A stretch of DNA of 64,000 bases from Polycyclovorans algicola TG408. Its GTDB lineage: Bacteria > Pseudomonadota > Gammaproteobacteria > Nevskiales > Nevskiaceae. Of the stretch, positions 8,920-16,723 are shown in pieces. The stretch lies in assembly GCF_000711245.1 (NCBI RefSeq), contig NZ_JOMH01000001.1, positions 1,110,830-1,174,829 on the forward strand, in the 5' to 3' direction. The notes below the pieces were generated by a model. That model was given only the letters and a program-made list of their open reading frames with translations, ran no database searches and was not told the origin of the DNA. Position numbers and translations under genes: made by a program. Each line of letters opens with the position of its first letter. The first letter of the stretch is position 1.

Positions 8920-9662
8920 AAAGTCCACAGGGCAGAAATGATCAGGGCGCCCGAAAGGGCGAAGAGGATGCCGCGCGCCAACTGCGCAAAACGGGCTTCG
9001 TCGAGACGGTCATTGAGCCGCCGCCCCAGCGCGGTGCCGAGGATGACGGCCAGCATCAGCCCCAGCAGCAGGGCCGGTCGCGCCAACACGCTGAGTCCGG
9101 CAAAGCCGAAGGCAATGACGCGCAGGCCGTGCCCCAGTGTTTGCGTGAGCGCCAGGGTGCCGACCGTGGTCTGGCGTGACCAGTCCGGGCGCAGGAACAA
9201 TCGCCCGACGAACAGCCCGGTGGCGCCAACGACATTGCCCAGTGCGCCGTTCAGCGTGCCCGCCAGCACCAGCATGGACCGGCGCGGCATCTGCTGCAGC
9301 CGCGCCGACGGCGCGGGCGCCAGCGAGAACAGAATCAGGGCGGCAAGCGTCAGTTCCGCCCACGCCGGATCGACCTGCGCGGCCCAACGTACCGTGAGCA
9401 GCGTGGCCGGCACCGCGGCGAGCAGAAACCAGCCGGCGGCGCGGCCGTCGACATGCGTCCAGTACGCCGTGGTGCGCGAGACGTTGGACACCAGTTGCAC
9501 CGCTGCGAACAAGGGCACCGCTTCGATGGGCGGCATGCCCAGCACCAGCAGCACGCCGATGAGGATGGAGCCGCCGCCCATGCCGGCAACGCCCGACAAC
9601 GTCGCGGTCAGAAAGCCGACGACAACAATGGCGACTTCCAGCAGGCTGATGGGCGGGAGCAT
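8904..9662 (-). CDS. TauE/SafE-family sulfite exporter-like permease
   Basis: A 252-residue polytopic inner-membrane protein of the TauE/SafE (UPF0721) family, whose members export sulfite, sulfoacetate or similar anions. The first repeat VVGFLTATLSGVAGMGGGSIL carries the conserved glycine-rich loop (GVAGMGGG), and a second related repeat (GALGNVVGATG) follows the central hydrophilic stretch. The ATG is at 9662. The thioesterase gene overlaps its 3' end. Nothing nearby metabolises sulfonates, so the substrate is unknown. Confidence 0.85.
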   Translation of the reverse strand: MLPPISLLEVAIVVVGFLTATLSGVAGMGGGSILIGVLLVLGMPPIEAVPLFAAVQLVSNVSRTTAYWTHVDGRAAGWFLLAAVPATLLTVRWAAQVDPAWAELTLAALILFSLAPAPSARLQQMPRRSMLVLAGTLNGALGNVVGATGLFVGRLFLRPDWSRQTTVGTLALTQTLGHGLRVIAFGFAGLSVLARPALLLGLMLAVILGTALGRRLNDRLDEARFAQLARGILFALSGALIISALWTLWTSN

Positions 9663-9709
9663 GGCAATAGAGGGGCGCTTGACGCGCAGCGCGCTAAGAT
9701 CGGGCGATT

Positions 9710-10546
9710 ATGGACATTGCCACCACAACGCGTGCTGCCAGCCGCCCCTGGGCACGACACGCAGTCGCTGCCGCCATGCTGCTGGGCGCCCTGGGCGCCG
9801 CCCGGGCCGAAACGATTTCGGACGAAGCCGCCATTGCCCGCGGTACCGACATCGCCGAGCGCGCGGACGCGAAGGGCGAAGGCTATGGCGACGCGCGGTC
9901 GAGCATGACCATGGTGCTGCGAACCAAGGCCGGCGACGAGGCGGTGCGGGTGCTGCGCTCGCGCGCCATGGAGGGGGACGACGGGCGTGATCGGTCGCTG
10001 ATCATCTTTGACGAACCACGTGACGTGGCCGGCACCGCGCTGCTGACCCATGCCAACCCCGAAGGTGACGATGGACGCTGGCTCTACCTGCCGTCACTCA
10101 ACCGGGTGAAGCGCATCGCCGGGTCGGGGCAGTCCGGCGCATTCATGGGCAGCGAGTTCTCCTACGAAGACCTTGGCCCGCAGGACATCAGCAAATACCG
10201 GTTCAAATGGCTGCGTGACGAATCATTGGGCGGCGTTGCCATGCACGTGCTCGAGCGCATTCCCAAAGACCCCGGCTCGGGCTACGCACGCCAGGTTGCT
10301 TGGATGGACCAGGCCGAGTTGCGATTGCACAAGGTCGAGTTTTATGACCGCCGCGAGCGGTTGCAGAAGACCCTCACCGCGGAGGGTTTCACGCAGCCGG
10401 ACGACACCCGCTGGCGGCCGCTGAAGCTGGAGATGCGCAACCATCAATCCGGGCGCTCAACCACGCTGACCTTCGACAACTACCAGTTTGACGTGGGCCT
10501 GAGCGAGCGCGATTTCGACGAGAACCGCTTGGCCAACGTGCGCTGA
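9710..10546 (+). CDS. Outer membrane lipoprotein-sorting protein (LolA-like, PF17131 type)
   Basis: A 278-residue periplasmic protein with a long N-terminal signal ending near GALGAARAE. The body has the LolA/LolB-like half-barrel signature of the PF17131 family: SSMTMVLRTKAGD, FDEPRDVAGTALLTH, WLYLPSLNRVKRI, and SGAFMGSEFSYEDL. Members of this family are often coded beside RND-type exporters and handle lipid or lipoprotein cargo. Here it stands alone, 47 bases from the divergent TauE gene, so its cargo is not indicated. Confidence 0.82.
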   Translation: MDIATTTRAASRPWARHAVAAAMLLGALGAARAETISDEAAIARGTDIAERADAKGEGYGDARSSMTMVLRTKAGDEAVRVLRSRAMEGDDGRDRSLIIFDEPRDVAGTALLTHANPEGDDGRWLYLPSLNRVKRIAGSGQSGAFMGSEFSYEDLGPQDISKYRFKWLRDESLGGVAMHVLERIPKDPGSGYARQVAWMDQAELRLHKVEFYDRRERLQKTLTAEGFTQPDDTRWRPLKLEMRNHQSGRSTTLTFDNYQFDVGLSERDFDENRLANVR

Positions 10547-10592
10547 TCCATCACATCGGGCGCCGCGCGCGCTCACCACAATCGGAGCTTTT

Positions 10593-11102
10593 GTGAGCAA
10601 AGCCGACAGCAGGTCGCCCGCCGAAAGCGCGGTGGTCGAGCAGGTGTATCTGGTCTTTCCCAATGACCTGAATGCCAATGACACGGTATTCGGCGGGCAG
10701 ATCATGGCGCTGATGGACCGCTATTGCGCGGTGGTGGCCGATCGCCACGCCGGCACGATTTGCGTCACGGTTGGCGTTGATGCCGTGCATTTCGTTGCGC
10801 CCGCGCGTCGCGGTGATGTGCTGATCTTCAATGCCACGGTGAACCGCGCCTGGCGTACGTCGATGGAAGTGGGTTGCAAGGTCGAGGCCCAGGATGCACA
10901 GCACGGCCCCCGGCGGCACATTCTTTCGGCCTACCTCACCTTCGTGGGCACCGGCAAAGACCGCAGACCCGTGCCGATACCCTCGTTGGCGCCCGAAAGC
11001 GCCGACGAGAAGCGCCGCCACCAGGAAGCTGAAATGCGTCGCGCCATGCGGCTGCAGCACGCCGCCGACCTGAAGGCGCTACGGGCGCAACGCGATACCT
11101 GA
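10593..11102 (+). CDS. Acyl-CoA thioesterase (YciA/ACOT type hot-dog)
   Basis: A 169-residue cytoplasmic thioesterase of the BFIT/YciA group. The signature PNDLNANDTVFGGQIMALMDRYCA carries the catalytic Asn-Asp region (NDLNANDTVFGG) and the first hot-dog helix; VGVDAVHFVAPARRGD is the matching strand. The C-terminal tail is charged and helical. The start is GTG at 10593. The stop abuts the stop of the converging pip gene with no spacer. Confidence 0.87.
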   Translation: MSKADSRSPAESAVVEQVYLVFPNDLNANDTVFGGQIMALMDRYCAVVADRHAGTICVTVGVDAVHFVAPARRGDVLIFNATVNRAWRTSMEVGCKVEAQDAQHGPRRHILSAYLTFVGTGKDRRPVPIPSLAPESADEKRRHQEAEMRRAMRLQHAADLKALRAQRDT

Positions 11103-12047
11103 TCAAAGCCGGTCGGCGAGCTGCTGGGTGGCCTTGATCAGCGCCGCGAGAATGCCCGGCTCGCTGGCGGCATGGCCGGCGTCGGGCACTTCGACGAACT
11201 CGGCCTCGGGCCAGGCGCGATGGAGGTCCCAGGCGCTGCGCATCGGGCAGACCACGTCGTAACGGCCCTGAACGATGGTGGCGGGAATGTGGCGAATACG
11301 GTCGATATTGGCGAGAAGCTGGTCGTCACGCTCGAAGAAGCCGCGGTTGATGAAGTAGTGGCACTCGATGCGTGCAAATGCTTCGGCAAACCCGGCGCGT
11401 TCAAAGCGGGCGGCGGCACCGGCGGCGGGTATCAACTTGCTGGTCGCGCCTTCCCAGCGACTCCAGGCGCGCGCGGCGGCAAGGCGGACCTGCGCGTCAT
11501 CGGATGTCAGGCGACGATAGTAGGCGGCGACGAAATCGCCGCGCTCCTCGACCGGAATCACGGCCTCGTAGGCTTCCCAGGCGTCGGGAAAGAGCCACGA
11601 GGTGCCGGCCTGATAGAACCAGTCGATCTCGGCTTTTCGCAGCAGGAAAATGCCGCGCAGGACGAGCCCGCGCACGCGCGCAGGATGGGTCTGCGCGTAG
11701 GTCAACGCCAGGGTTGAACCCCATGAGCCTCCGAACACCCCCCAGGCGTCGATGTGCAGATGCTCGCGGATTCGCTCCATGTCTGCGACCAGGTCCCAGG
11801 TGGTGTTGTTTTCGAGGCTTGCGTAGGGCGTGGAGCGGCCACAACCGCGCTGGTCAAACAGGACGATGCGGTAGCGCTGCGGGTCGAAGAACTGTCGGTG
11901 CCAGGCTTCGGTGCCGCCGCCGGGCCCGCCATGGACAAAGATCACCGGATGACCCTGCGGGTTACCGGACTCTTCAACGTAAAGCGTATGGGTCGCATCC
12001 ACCTTCAGGGCGTGGGTGGCGTAGGGCGGCAGCGGGGCGAATAGCAT
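11103..12047 (-). CDS. pip: Prolyl aminopeptidase (S33)
   Basis: A 314-residue alpha/beta hydrolase that removes N-terminal proline from peptides in the cytoplasm. The oxyanion motif HGGPGGG and the nucleophile elbow GGSWGS with the active Ser are clear, as are FDQRGCGRS, the WYQAGTSWLFPDAW cap segment and the late GRYDVVCP (Asp) and DAGHAA (His). The start at 12047 gives the family's usual length; an upstream ATG at 12086 would add 13 residues. Confidence 0.94.
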   Translation of the reverse strand: MLFAPLPPYATHALKVDATHTLYVEESGNPQGHPVIFVHGGPGGGTEAWHRQFFDPQRYRIVLFDQRGCGRSTPYASLENNTTWDLVADMERIREHLHIDAWGVFGGSWGSTLALTYAQTHPARVRGLVLRGIFLLRKAEIDWFYQAGTSWLFPDAWEAYEAVIPVEERGDFVAAYYRRLTSDDAQVRLAAARAWSRWEGATSKLIPAAGAAARFERAGFAEAFARIECHYFINRGFFERDDQLLANIDRIRHIPATIVQGRYDVVCPMRSAWDLHRAWPEAEFVEVPDAGHAASEPGILAALIKATQQLADRL

Positions 12048-12085
12048 TTGATCAACCGAGGGCAACAAGAAAATGCGCCAGCGCA

Positions 12086-12114
12086 TTGCGAGGGGCGGGG
12101 GGAGTTTCTACTAT
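12086..12114 (+). promoter_or_regulatory. Candidate sigma-70 promoter for the transglycosylase gene
   Basis: TTGCGA at 12086-12091 and TACTAT at 12109-12114 are separated by 17 bases, a good match to a housekeeping promoter. Transcription would start about 25 bases before the ATG at 12145. This is inference from sequence only. Confidence 0.45.
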
Positions 12115-12144
12115 GCCGGCTTGGCACATCAATTGAGTGATTGC

Positions 12145-13662
12145 ATGGCAGGCAGTGTTCGGGTTGTCGTGGGTCTACTCGCAGTGGCGCTGGTCGGATT
12201 TGCAACGCAGACCCCTGCCAGCAGCGCCGACCCGTTCCCGCGATATCCGTCATTGGCGCCGGCCGTGGCCTTCTGGACGGGGGTGTTCGGCAAACAGTCG
12301 GAGAACACCACCGTCATCCACGTCGCAAAAATGCCGCAGATCGTGCTGCAACGGTTGGATTTCGATGCCGACGTGTCAGCCATCAAGCGGCGCGAGCAAG
12401 AGCGGGCCGCCGTGACGCAGATGCAGCGTCGGCTCGAGCGCCTGCACGACGACGTGGTGGCCAAAGTGCCCTTGAGCCCCGAGAGCAAGGCGTTGTTGGC
12501 GCGTTTCGGAACCACTGCGAACCCGAAAACGCTGAAAGCGGCCGCCCACGATCTGCGCACCCAGCGCGGCGTGCGAGAGCGCACGGCCAACGCGATGGAA
12601 GTCTCCGGGCATTTCTTGCCGATGATGGAGGCAACGTTTGCCCGGCACGCGCTTCCCGTTTCACTGACGCGCCTGCCGTTCATTGAGTCGAGCTTCAATA
12701 TCGAGGCGTACTCGAAAGTTGGCGCGGCAGGGTTATGGCAGTTCATGCCCGCCACCGCGCGGCACTACATGCGCCTGAACGATGAGGTCGACGATCGGCG
12801 TGACCCGTGGGTGGCCACCGACGGCGCCGCGCGGCACCTGGCGGACGATTACGCGCTACTGAAGGACTGGCCGCTGGCAATCACGGCCTACAACCACGGT
12901 CGCAACGGCATCAGGCGCGGCCTGCAGCAGACCGGCGGCAAAAACCTGCTCGACCTGATCGAGCGGTATGACAATCCACGTTTTGGCTTTGCGTCGAGAA
13001 ATTTCTATGCCGAGTTTCTGGCCGCCAAAGACATCGAGCGTGAGGCCGACAAATTTTTCCCCGAAGTGCGCCGCGCCGCGCCCATCGACTTCGTCGAGGT
13101 GACGCTCGCCCATTACGTCCCTTATGCCGACCTTGTCAGGCTGGGCGGTGACGACGCCAACCTGTTCCAGAAGCTCAACCCCGGTTACAGCCCCGAAGTC
13201 AGGGCCGGCCGGCTTTGGGTGCCGCGTGGCGCCACGATCCGCATTCCCGATCGCAACGCAGACCGCTTTCAGGCCGGCTATGCCAGCCTGCCTGCCGGTG
13301 TCCGCAACAATGCGCAGCGGGTTTACTGGCGCGAGCACAAGGTTGCCCGAGGCAATGTTCTGGGCCAGATCGCTCGGCAATATGGCGTGAGCAGCCGCTC
13401 GATTCAGCACGCCAACAATCTGCCCAACGCCAATCGCCTGCGGATCGGGCAGGTGTTGCGGATTCCGCCCGCCGCCGGCGACACGCTGCAAACGGCGGCT
13501 AAGGCCCAGCCGCAGCAGGTGCACGTGGTGCGCAGCGGTCAAACCCTGTCGGGCATCGCGCGCTTGCATGGCGTCACCATCCGGCAAATTGCCGACACCA
13601 ACCAACTGGCGAACGCCAACGCCCTGCGCGCCGGGCAGCGCTTGCGTATTCCCCGGGGCTGA
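12145..13662 (+). CDS. mltD: MltD-like membrane-bound lytic murein transglycosylase with two LysM domains
   Basis: A 505-residue exported enzyme that cleaves glycan strands of peptidoglycan to 1,6-anhydro products. A signal-like hydrophobic segment (SVRVVVGLLAVALVGFATQ) starts the protein; there is no lipobox Cys, unlike E. coli MltD. The SLT domain has the catalytic Glu181 in LPFIESSFN, then GAAGLWQFMPATA and ITAYNHGRNG. Two LysM repeats for peptidoglycan binding end the protein. The start at 12145 is preferred over one at 12073 because of the signal peptide and the promoter placed between them. Confidence 0.92.
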   Translation: MAGSVRVVVGLLAVALVGFATQTPASSADPFPRYPSLAPAVAFWTGVFGKQSENTTVIHVAKMPQIVLQRLDFDADVSAIKRREQERAAVTQMQRRLERLHDDVVAKVPLSPESKALLARFGTTANPKTLKAAAHDLRTQRGVRERTANAMEVSGHFLPMMEATFARHALPVSLTRLPFIESSFNIEAYSKVGAAGLWQFMPATARHYMRLNDEVDDRRDPWVATDGAARHLADDYALLKDWPLAITAYNHGRNGIRRGLQQTGGKNLLDLIERYDNPRFGFASRNFYAEFLAAKDIEREADKFFPEVRRAAPIDFVEVTLAHYVPYADLVRLGGDDANLFQKLNPGYSPEVRAGRLWVPRGATIRIPDRNADRFQAGYASLPAGVRNNAQRVYWREHKVARGNVLGQIARQYGVSSRSIQHANNLPNANRLRIGQVLRIPPAAGDTLQTAAKAQPQQVHVVRSGQTLSGIARLHGVTIRQIADTNQLANANALRAGQRLRIPRG

Positions 13663-14002
13663 GCGCCCCTGCGAATGCCAAAGGACTGCGCGTCTTTGAC
13701 GGATGCAATCGGACACGCGCAGATCTGACATCGGGTCGCCGCATCGCGCGGCCAAAGCGGTCGTTGCGTGAACGTCTTGGGTGCGCGTGCCTGATGGAAA
13801 AGGCGCGCTCGATCAAGTTGGCCGCCTCAGCGCCCGCCGGGGTCGCGCGCGGTCTTCAAAAAAGGAAACGGGCCTTTCGGCCCGTGTAATGCGCCCCCCA
13901 GAAAGACGCCTCCCGCACCTTGCATGATGCTTTGGGAGCCCCGATTGCACTGCTCTTCGGCAGCGTCCTGGCAGCGGGTCAACTGCGCCTTGTGGTCAAG
14001 GC
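13663..14002. other. 340-base convergent intergenic region
   Basis: This gap separates the ends of the transglycosylase and acyl-CoA dehydrogenase genes. The terminator at 13858-13885 is the only structure I can support. The remainder shows no open frame with a ribosome site, no tRNA-like fold and no repeat that I could find. Confidence 0.5.
13858..13885 (-). terminator. Rho-independent terminator of the acyl-CoA dehydrogenase gene
   Basis: ACGGGCC and GGCCCGT pair perfectly over seven bases around a TTTC loop (13868-13885). On the minus strand the hairpin is followed by TTTCC and six Ts, the layout of an intrinsic terminator. It lies about 120 bases past the stop of the minus-strand gene. 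Confidence 0.75.
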
Positions 14003-15163
14003 TCAGTGGCTCTTTTTGCCCGGCAGAATGTTCATCAGCTTGCAGATGATACCGAGCATGATTTCATCGGCGCCACCGCCAATCGACACCAGGCGACAGT
14101 CACGAAAAGCGCGCGCCACCTCGGTGTCCCACATATAGCCTTGTCCGCCCCAGAACTGCAGGCAGGCGTCGGTCACTTCGCGCGCGACCCGGCCGATCTT
14201 GAGTTTGGCCATTGACGCCAACATCGTCGCATCGCGGCCGGCGACATAGTCTTCGGTCGCCTGATAGGTGATTGCCTTCACGCACTCGACTTCGGTGCGC
14301 AGCTCGGCAAGGCGAAAGTGCACGTATTGGTTGTCGAGCACCGCGTGACCGAAGGCCTTGCGCTGACCGGCGTAAGCGATGGTCGCGTCGATGAGATTGA
14401 ACAGGCCGTCGATGCCACTGGCGGCGGCGAAGATGCGCTCCTCCTGAAACTGCAGCATTTGGTACATGAACCCCATGCCCTCCTGCCCGACGCGATAGCG
14501 CTGCGGCACGCGTACATCATCGAAATAGATCATGGCCGTGTCCGAGGCGCGCATGCCGAGTTTGTCGAGCCGCGTATTGCGCGTCACACCAGGCGCATCT
14601 AGCGGCACGATCACCAGACTCTTGTTCTGGTGCGGCTTGCCGTCGCTGGTGTTCACCAGGGTGCACGCCCAGTCGGACTGGGTGCCGTTGGTGATCCACA
14701 TCTTCGAGCCGTTGATGAGGTAGTCGTCACCGTCCTTGCGCGCGGTGGTCTTGACGCTGGCAACGTCTGAGCCTGCGCCGGCTTCGGAGACGGCAATCGA
14801 GCAGCACTGCTCGCCAGCAATTACTGGTGCGAGAAATTCTTCGCGCAGCGCATCGGACCCGAAGCGCGACAGGGCCGGCGTGGCCATGTCGGTGACCACG
14901 CCGATGCCCATCGGCAGCGAACCGTTTTTGCAGTTGCCCAACGCCTGGGCAAAGATCATCTCGTAGGAGAAATCGAGCCCCAGGCCACCAAAGGCTTCCG
15001 GTTTGTTGATGCCCAGCAGGCCGAGTCCGGCCATTTTTTTCAGCACCTCATGGGCCGGCCAGATGCCGTCGCGTTCCCACTCGGCAATGTGCGGGTTGAG
15101 TTCGTCCTCGACGAATTTCTTGACCGTGCCGTAGAGCGTTTGGTGTTCATGAGTAACTAACAT
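14003..15163 (-). CDS. Acyl-CoA dehydrogenase
   Basis: A 386-residue FAD flavoenzyme for alpha,beta-desaturation of acyl-CoA. Family signatures are present: SIAVSEAGAGSDVASV, the FAD-binding KMWITNGTQSDW, GMRASDTAMIYFDDVRVP, and the C-terminal QFWGGQGYMWD with GGGADEIMLG. Length is typical of short/branched- or citronellyl-type family members; the chain specificity cannot be read from sequence. It stands as a single-gene unit with its own promoter and terminator, so it is probably regulated separately from its neighbours. Confidence 0.93.
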   Translation of the reverse strand: MLVTHEHQTLYGTVKKFVEDELNPHIAEWERDGIWPAHEVLKKMAGLGLLGINKPEAFGGLGLDFSYEMIFAQALGNCKNGSLPMGIGVVTDMATPALSRFGSDALREEFLAPVIAGEQCCSIAVSEAGAGSDVASVKTTARKDGDDYLINGSKMWITNGTQSDWACTLVNTSDGKPHQNKSLVIVPLDAPGVTRNTRLDKLGMRASDTAMIYFDDVRVPQRYRVGQEGMGFMYQMLQFQEERIFAAASGIDGLFNLIDATIAYAGQRKAFGHAVLDNQYVHFRLAELRTEVECVKAITYQATEDYVAGRDATMLASMAKLKIGRVAREVTDACLQFWGGQGYMWDTEVARAFRDCRLVSIGGGADEIMLGIICKLMNILPGKKSH

Positions 15164-15199
15164 TACCGAATCTCATTGTGTCTGAAAACGATGAAACAG

Positions 15200-15229
15200 C
15201 TTATAAGCGCGTCACAATGGCCGCGTCAA
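15200..15229 (-). promoter_or_regulatory. Strong sigma-70-like promoter of the acyl-CoA dehydrogenase gene
   Basis: On the minus strand TTGACG (15229-15224) and TATAAG (15205-15200) are 18 bases apart, each one base off consensus. Transcription would start near 15193, about 30 bases before the ATG at 15163. The surrounding 90 bases are AT-richer than the genome and may hold an operator, which I cannot define. Confidence 0.6.
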
Positions 15230-15259
15230 ACGACGATCATTTAAACAAGTCGGTAATAA

Positions 15260-16069
15260 TCATTGTTTTTCGTTCCGTGACCGTTCTGGCCAGTCGAGCG
15301 TCAAGGCGAACAGGGTCGGCCATGACTTTCCGGTCACCAGAAGTTGCCGTGTGTCGGCACGCCAGGCGATGCCATTCAAAACGTGATCGCTGGGTGACCA
15401 GCCTGCGGGTCGCGTCAGGCGTTGCCGCAGGTCGCGCAGGTCCAGTCGCCCCACCACGCGCCCGTCATCAGGGTCGAAGATGACGATGTCGTCCTTGCCA
15501 AAGCGGTTGGCAAATATCAGCCCGTCAATCCATTCCAGTTCGTTGAGTAGATGAACCGGTCGGCCGCGTTCCTTCACAGTGACGCGGCCGATGATCTGGC
15601 CATCGTCGGGCGACAGTTCATACAGCGTTGCGCTGCCGTCGGTCATCCAGATGCGCCGGCCGTTACCGGTCAAGCCCCAGCCCTGGGTGGTCAGGCGAAA
15701 GTGCGCAAGCGGCTCCAGGTCAAGCGAATAAATCAGGATCACACCCTCGCGCCAAGTCAGTTGCCAGATGCGTCGACCGTGCACGGTGATGCCCTCGCCG
15801 AACAGACGCGGATCGAGCGCGTAGCGCTTCAGAGTCTCGCCAGACGTCAATGATTTCCGATAAAGACCGGAGCGCCCGTAGAGCCCGGTGCTTTCGATCA
15901 ATGCGTCGTCGTGCCAGAGCAAACCTTGGGTGAAATGCGTCGGGTCGTGTGGGTACTCGGCGACGATTTCATGCGCCCAAACCGGCGTTGATTTCTGCGA
16001 CTCGGCACAGACATTCGCGGAGAAAAACAATGCCGTGAGTCCGAAAATCCATTGGCCAATACGCGTCAT
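15260..16069 (-). CDS. Exported glutaminyl-peptide cyclotransferase (glutamine cyclotransferase)
   Basis: A 269-residue protein of the plant-type glutamine cyclotransferase family (PF05096), a five-bladed beta-propeller enzyme that converts N-terminal Gln to pyroglutamate. The start at 16069 reveals a signal peptide (MTRIGQWIFGLTALFFSANVCA split by positions 1-22), so it acts outside the cytoplasm. Diagnostic segments are PHDPTHFTQGLLW near the N-terminus, FGEGITV, LNELEWIDG and VLNGIAW. Upstream ATGs up to 16204 lack support. The start is divergent from the H1-like gene by about 200 bases. Confidence 0.85.
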   Translation of the reverse strand: MTRIGQWIFGLTALFFSANVCAESQKSTPVWAHEIVAEYPHDPTHFTQGLLWHDDALIESTGLYGRSGLYRKSLTSGETLKRYALDPRLFGEGITVHGRRIWQLTWREGVILIYSLDLEPLAHFRLTTQGWGLTGNGRRIWMTDGSATLYELSPDDGQIIGRVTVKERGRPVHLLNELEWIDGLIFANRFGKDDIVIFDPDDGRVVGRLDLRDLRQRLTRPAGWSPSDHVLNGIAWRADTRQLLVTGKSWPTLFALTLDWPERSRNEKQ

Positions 16070-16276
16070 CAATTCGTCCGGGTTGCAATTTATCTCGCCG
16101 CTCAGTAGAACACGGACATCGCCGTGAACGATGTGCAGCATCAACGATGCATGGAGTGTCGGGCTGGCGATTTCGCGAGAGGTGATTGATGGATAGAGGC
16201 CCAATCAAAAATGGCCTCAGATTGCCTCGATTGCAGTGCCGGTTTTCGATCAGCGTTCATCACTACGGGGAATCAA

Positions 16277-16723
16277 ATGGCGACTACAAAAGGCAAGAAA
16301 AAATCGGCAGCTCCGGCTGCCCCCAAAACGGCTGCGGCGAAAAAGGCAGCGCCAGTTAAGGCAGCCGTGGCCAAAGCCAAGGCGGTGGCTGCCAAGCCTG
16401 TGGCCAAGGTGAAGGCCGCCGTGAAGAAGGCCGCTGCGCCGAAGAAAGCGGCGGCACCGAAAAAGGCTGCGGCATCGAAGAAGACGACCGCGCCCAAGAA
16501 AGCGGCTGCGACAAAGAAGGCGGCGGCACCGAAGAAGGCTGCGCCCAAGAAGGCCGCCGCACCGAAGAAAGCGGCGGCTGCCAAAAAGGCTGCACCGAAG
16601 AAAGCGGCCGCCAAGCCGAAGGCCGCTGCAGCCAAGAAAGTGGCTGCACCCAAGAAGAAACCCGCTGCGCCCAAAAAGGCTGCCGCGCCGAAGAAAGTCG
16701 ATGTGACGCCGGGGACTTACTAA
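16277..16723 (+). CDS. Histone H1-like Lys/Ala/Pro-rich DNA-binding protein (copy 1)
   Basis: A 148-residue, extremely basic protein built from PKKAA-like units (AAPKKA, AAAKKA and variants), resembling AlgP and the C-terminal tail of eukaryotic histone H1. Such proteins bind DNA non-specifically and may organise the nucleoid. The start at 16277 follows GGGGA at 16266-16270. The last codon and stop (TAC TAA at 16718-16723) are created by the inserted IS630-type element; without it the frame would end TAA one codon earlier. The gene upstream is divergent. Confidence 0.8.
   Translation: MATTKGKKKSAAPAAPKTAAAKKAAPVKAAVAKAKAVAAKPVAKVKAAVKKAAAPKKAAAPKKAAASKKTTAPKKAAATKKAAAPKKAAPKKAAAPKKAAAAKKAAPKKAAAKPKAAAAKKVAAPKKKPAAPKKAAAPKKVDVTPGTY

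Noticed and set aside
16277-16723. Repeat tract considered as a CRISPR or tandem DNA repeat
   Set aside because: Units are short, irregular and codon-based with no spacers; they are explained by the repetitive protein.
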